DNA of 26,388 bases. Source: Methylotenera_A sp040387095. GTDB taxonomy: Bacteria; Pseudomonadota; Gammaproteobacteria; Burkholderiales; Methylophilaceae. Below the pieces are notes generated by a model, which had not been told where the DNA came from, did no database searches, and saw only the letters and a program-made list of their open reading frames with translations. The stretch spans positions 1-26,388 of the forward strand of contig JAZKEJ010000162.1 of NCBI GenBank assembly GCA_040387095.1, written 5' to 3'. Shown in pieces: positions 23,611 through 26,388 of this stretch. How positions within the stretch are numbered: the stretch's first letter is position 1; every line of letters starts with the position of its first letter. A program made the position numbers and the translations under genes.

Positions 23611-24963
23611 ATGAAAATATCTGCAGTAACATCCGCGCCAAAAGTCGGCTTCGTTTCACTTGGTTGCCCCAAAGCGGGCTCTGATGCTGAGCGTATATTG
23701 ACGCAACTGCGCGCAGAAGGGTATGAAATCTCAGCGAGTTATGAAGATTCTGATTTGGTAGTAGTAAACACCTGCGGCTTTATTGATTCTGCTGTGCAAG
23801 AATCGCTAGATGCAATTGGTGAAGCGATACATAAAAACGGCAAAGTGATTGTCACTGGCTGTTTGGGCGCTAAAAAAGGTGTAGTAGAAGCAGCACATCC
23901 AAGCGTGCTTGCAGTAACGGGTCCGCACGCGCTGGAAGAAGTGATGACGCATGTACATCATAATCTGCCAAAACTGCATGATCCCTATACCGATTTGGTG
24001 CCGCCACAAGGTGTGCGCTTAACGCCTAGTCATTATGCGTATCTAAAAATATCAGAAGGCTGTAACCACCGTTGCAGCTTTTGCATTATTCCAAGCATGC
24101 GCGGCGACTTAGTCAGCCGTCCAATTGGCGAAGTGCTAAATGAAGCCGAAAATCTAGTTAACGCAGGCGTATCGGAGATTCTAGTGATTTCACAAGATAC
24201 CAGTGCTTACGGTGTTGATATGAAATATCGTTCAGGTTTCTGGAATGGTCGCCCAGTTAAAACACGCATGACAGAACTATGTGCTGCGTTAAGCGAACTG
24301 GGCATTTGGACACGTTTACATTATGTTTATCCCTATCCACATGTGGATGAAGTGATACCTTTAATGGCCGAAGGTCTGATTTTGCCGTACTTGGATGTGC
24401 CATTTCAACATGCCAGCCCACGTATTTTAAAAGCAATGAAGCGTCCAGCGCATGCTGAAAACAACCTAGCTCGCATCAAAGCCTGGCGTGAAATCTGCCC
24501 GGATATTACTGTACGCAGCACATTTATCGCAGGTTTTCCAGGCGAAACCGAAGATGACTTTAAAATGCTGCTCGACTTTTTAGAAGAAGCGCAACTGGAC
24601 AGGGTAGGTTGCTTTACCTATTCCGCAGTCGATGGTGCAAAAGCCAACGAATTGCCCGATCATGTGCCGCAAGAAGTGAAAGAAGAGCGCCTGAGTCGTT
24701 TTATGGAAGTACAAGAACGTATTAGCGCTGCAAAACTACAAGCCAAGATTGGTAGTATACAAACTGTATTGGTGGATGAAATTCTGCGCGATACAGAAGG
24801 TAATTTTGAAGCTATCGGACGCACTAAAGCGGATGCGCCAGAGATTGATGGTGTGGTATATATGGAAGATGCAGAAGGTTTAACGCCGGGTGATTTTGTA
24901 GAAGTTGAGATTTACAGCGCTGATGGACATGATTTATGGGGCGGGCCGCCAGCCAAGTTTTAA
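23611..24963 (+). CDS. rimO: Ribosomal protein uS12 methylthiotransferase
   Basis: The product is 450 aa, a radical-SAM methylthiotransferase that modifies the conserved Asp of ribosomal protein S12. The N-terminal UPF0004 domain shows VGFVSLGCPKAGSDAERIL and VVNTCGFIDSA plus VTGCLGAKKG, whose three cysteines bind the auxiliary cluster. The radical-SAM domain has CNHRCSFC (CX3CX2C) and PSMRGDLVSRP. The C-terminal TRAM domain ends in DLWGGPPAKF. SLGCPKA rather than the TLGCKxN of MiaB, and the S12-type insertion YGVDMKYRSGFWNGRPVKTR, mark RimO. The ATG has only a weak upstream purine run. Confidence 0.96.
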   Translation: MKISAVTSAPKVGFVSLGCPKAGSDAERILTQLRAEGYEISASYEDSDLVVVNTCGFIDSAVQESLDAIGEAIHKNGKVIVTGCLGAKKGVVEAAHPSVLAVTGPHALEEVMTHVHHNLPKLHDPYTDLVPPQGVRLTPSHYAYLKISEGCNHRCSFCIIPSMRGDLVSRPIGEVLNEAENLVNAGVSEILVISQDTSAYGVDMKYRSGFWNGRPVKTRMTELCAALSELGIWTRLHYVYPYPHVDEVIPLMAEGLILPYLDVPFQHASPRILKAMKRPAHAENNLARIKAWREICPDITVRSTFIAGFPGETEDDFKMLLDFLEEAQLDRVGCFTYSAVDGAKANELPDHVPQEVKEERLSRFMEVQERISAAKLQAKIGSIQTVLVDEILRDTEGNFEAIGRTKADAPEIDGVVYMEDAEGLTPGDFVEVEIYSADGHDLWGGPPAKF

Positions 24964-25049
24964 CTTAAATTTATGCGCACTTAAGAGAAATTAAGGCAAT
25001 TTGATTATATTTTGATAATGACCAATAATTAAGGTACTAAATTAATAAT

Positions 25050-26291
25050 ATGACTAGAGTTAAAGCGATGGATGATAAATTAATAATATTAATTGCTCCC
25101 AATGTATCAGAGCAGATGGGCGGAGAGGCAATAAAGGCGCTACAAATTTTTCAACAGTATAAAAAAATTCATGCTAATACTATACAAATAACCCATGAAA
25201 GAAATAGAGTTGAGTTGGAAAGTAGACTTAAACTTAATGATGTGTTTTTTATTAAAGATAATTTTGTATCTATTTTCTTATGGAAAAGTATTGTTTTACG
25301 GATATTATTGGATGTCTGGTTTTCAAAGAAATCAGTTGAAATGGCAGAGAATATTGCCGCTCAGCGTAACTTTGGGAATGATTATGTAATTATTCATCAA
25401 ACAGAGCCTAATTCACCTGTAGCACCTCGAAGCATATCAAAAAAACATATCAATGTTTTTGGTCCAATTAACGGCAATATCTATTATCCGAAAATTTTTC
25501 AACATAAAGAGAAAATATTAGCTAAGTTTAGGCGTGTACTACACTTTCCCCTTCAAAAATTAAATTCTTTGTTTTTTAAAAACTTGAGTAATTCTGACTT
25601 AATCTTTGTTGCAGGAGGATCTAGAACATTAAATTCATTAGAAGCTGGTGGCTGCGCGAAGAGAATATTTATCGAAACTTTGGATTGTGGTATTAATGAC
25701 GATATTCTTGACAGACCAAGAATAAAACACAAAGGCGTAAACTACAAATATATTCATTTTGGTCGGCTGGTTTTTCATAAATGTACGTTTCTTATTATTT
25801 CTAGTCTTGTAAAAACTAGGTATCCAGTAACACTAGATATAGTAGGTAGCGGGCCAGAACTAGAGTCATGTAAACAGCTGGTTAAAGATTTAGGTTTGGA
25901 CGATAGAGTGCGTTTTTTGGGTTGGTATACTAGCCATAACGATTTGTTTAACTCATTTAATCAATATCGCGGTGTTGTGCTACCTAGCATCGAGGATGCA
26001 AATGGAATTGTTATTCAAGAAGCCATGGCAGTTGGTCTGCCTCCAATTTGTTTAGACTGGGGAGGGCCTCAGTTATTAATTGATCACAATGTTAATGGGT
26101 ATTTAATAGAACCTAAAAGTATCGATTATATCACCACAGAAATGGCAGCACACTTAGATAAGCTTGGCTCAGATGATTCTTTAGCTGAGAATTTTTCAGT
26201 TGCGGGAAGAGAAAAGGCGGAAAACTGGAGATGGTCTAAAGTTGCAAATAATTGGATAAGCTATTATGAAACAATTAAAAAAGACGCTTAA
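25050..26291 (+). CDS. Group-1 (GT4-like) glycosyltransferase
   Basis: The product is 413 aa. The C-terminal half is a GT-B nucleotide-sugar-binding domain: LDIVGSGPELESCKQLVKDLGLDDRVRFLGW, then VVLPSIEDANGIVIQEAMAVGLPPICLDWGGP, which holds the acidic-x7-Glu motif, and NVNGYLIEP. The N-terminal half keeps a glycine-rich start (APNVSEQMGGEAIK) and FGPINGN. It probably adds a sugar to a surface glycan or glycolipid; donor and acceptor cannot be told from sequence. The start is uncertain: ATG at 25050 or at 25068, the latter with AGAG eight bases upstream. Codon use is much richer in A and T than in neighbouring rimO, suggesting transfer. It converges on the next gene with a 2-base gap. Confidence 0.85.
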   Translation: MTRVKAMDDKLIILIAPNVSEQMGGEAIKALQIFQQYKKIHANTIQITHERNRVELESRLKLNDVFFIKDNFVSIFLWKSIVLRILLDVWFSKKSVEMAENIAAQRNFGNDYVIIHQTEPNSPVAPRSISKKHINVFGPINGNIYYPKIFQHKEKILAKFRRVLHFPLQKLNSLFFKNLSNSDLIFVAGGSRTLNSLEAGGCAKRIFIETLDCGINDDILDRPRIKHKGVNYKYIHFGRLVFHKCTFLIISSLVKTRYPVTLDIVGSGPELESCKQLVKDLGLDDRVRFLGWYTSHNDLFNSFNQYRGVVLPSIEDANGIVIQEAMAVGLPPICLDWGGPQLLIDHNVNGYLIEPKSIDYITTEMAAHLDKLGSDDSLAENFSVAGREKAENWRWSKVANNWISYYETIKKDA

Positions 26292-26293
26292 AT

Positions 26294-26388
26294 CTAGTTA
26301 AATAAATCTGGCAAAAATGCTGCTGGTCTTTGACTATCGGCACGCTCTTCTAAAAAGTCAAAGGTAAGTGGGCAACGGATAGGTTTCT
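26294..26388 (-). CDS. C-terminal end of an unidentified minus-strand gene
   Basis: An open frame enters from the right edge and ends with TAG at 26296-26294. The 30 visible residues include RCPLTFDFLEERADSQRP and end PAAFLPDLFN. Codon use is like that of the core genes. I do not recognise the family from so short a piece. It converges on the glycosyltransferase gene with almost no spacer, and no terminator is seen between them. Confidence 0.45.
   Translation of the reverse strand, partial: KPIRCPLTFDFLEERADSQRPAAFLPDLFN

Noticed and set aside
1..26388. Search for CRISPR arrays, tRNA or rRNA genes, insertion sequences, toxin-antitoxin pairs and phage genes
   Set aside because: No regularly spaced repeats, cloverleaf sequences, transposase or integrase motifs, or small paired ORFs were seen; nearly all space is taken by recognised core genes.

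Overview
The window reads as a stretch of chromosome from a methylotrophic betaproteobacterium, most likely a Methylophilaceae member (Methylotenera-like). Two things point there. It carries a complete fhcB-fhcA-fhcD-fhcC operon for tetrahydromethanopterin (H4MPT)-linked formaldehyde oxidation. It also carries the proteobacterial housekeeping run rlmN-pilF-rodZ-ispG-hisS-yfgM-bamB-der with moderately AT-rich codon use. The assignment is an inference from gene content; there is no rRNA in the window to anchor it.

Layout. Bases 1-251 hold the tail of a thioredoxin-type arsenate reductase, converging on trhO (tRNA uridine hydroxylase, minus strand). Upstream of trhO and on the same strand lies the fhc operon (1358-5868), which reads B-A-D-C with 4-bp ATGA overlaps at B/A and D/C. 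Divergent from fhcB is a DUF2721-type membrane protein. It ends at a strong symmetric terminator shared with a convergent gene for a small exported protein. An AT-rich pocket (about 6790-8060) carries a lone FkbM-type methyltransferase and a pair of tandem palindromes. From ndk (8071) onward, ndk, rlmN, pilF, rodZ, ispG, hisS, a SIMPL-domain protein, two OppD/OppF-like ATPases, yfgM, bamB and der all read rightward. bamD is on the minus strand, back to back with rluD. Then follow pgeF, a ZIP metal transporter, rimO, and an AT-rich group-1 glycosyltransferase that converges on the last codons of an unidentified minus-strand gene at the right edge.

How the genes work together. The Fhc complex and formyltransferase convert formyl-H4MPT to formate, as part of C1 dissimilation. 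The central block is envelope and translation maintenance: BamB, BamD, YfgM, RodZ and PilF act in the envelope; RlmN, HisS, Der, RluD, RimO and TrhO act on RNA or ribosomes; IspG makes isoprenoid precursors.

Most of the window is ordinary core genome, and I found no strong case for an undescribed system. The observations most worth a second look are: the SIMPL-ATPase-ATPase unit interrupting the hisS-yfgM linkage with no permease in sight; a hairpin that would cover the only Shine-Dalgarno-like sequence of GTG-initiated bamD; tandem palindromes between the FkbM gene and ndk; and an FhcB that keeps a [4Fe-4S]-type cysteine motif but has serine where the metal-ligand cysteine of archaeal FwdB is expected. 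I saw no tRNA, rRNA, CRISPR array, insertion sequence, attachment site or replication origin. No gene-free stretch exceeds 300 bases.
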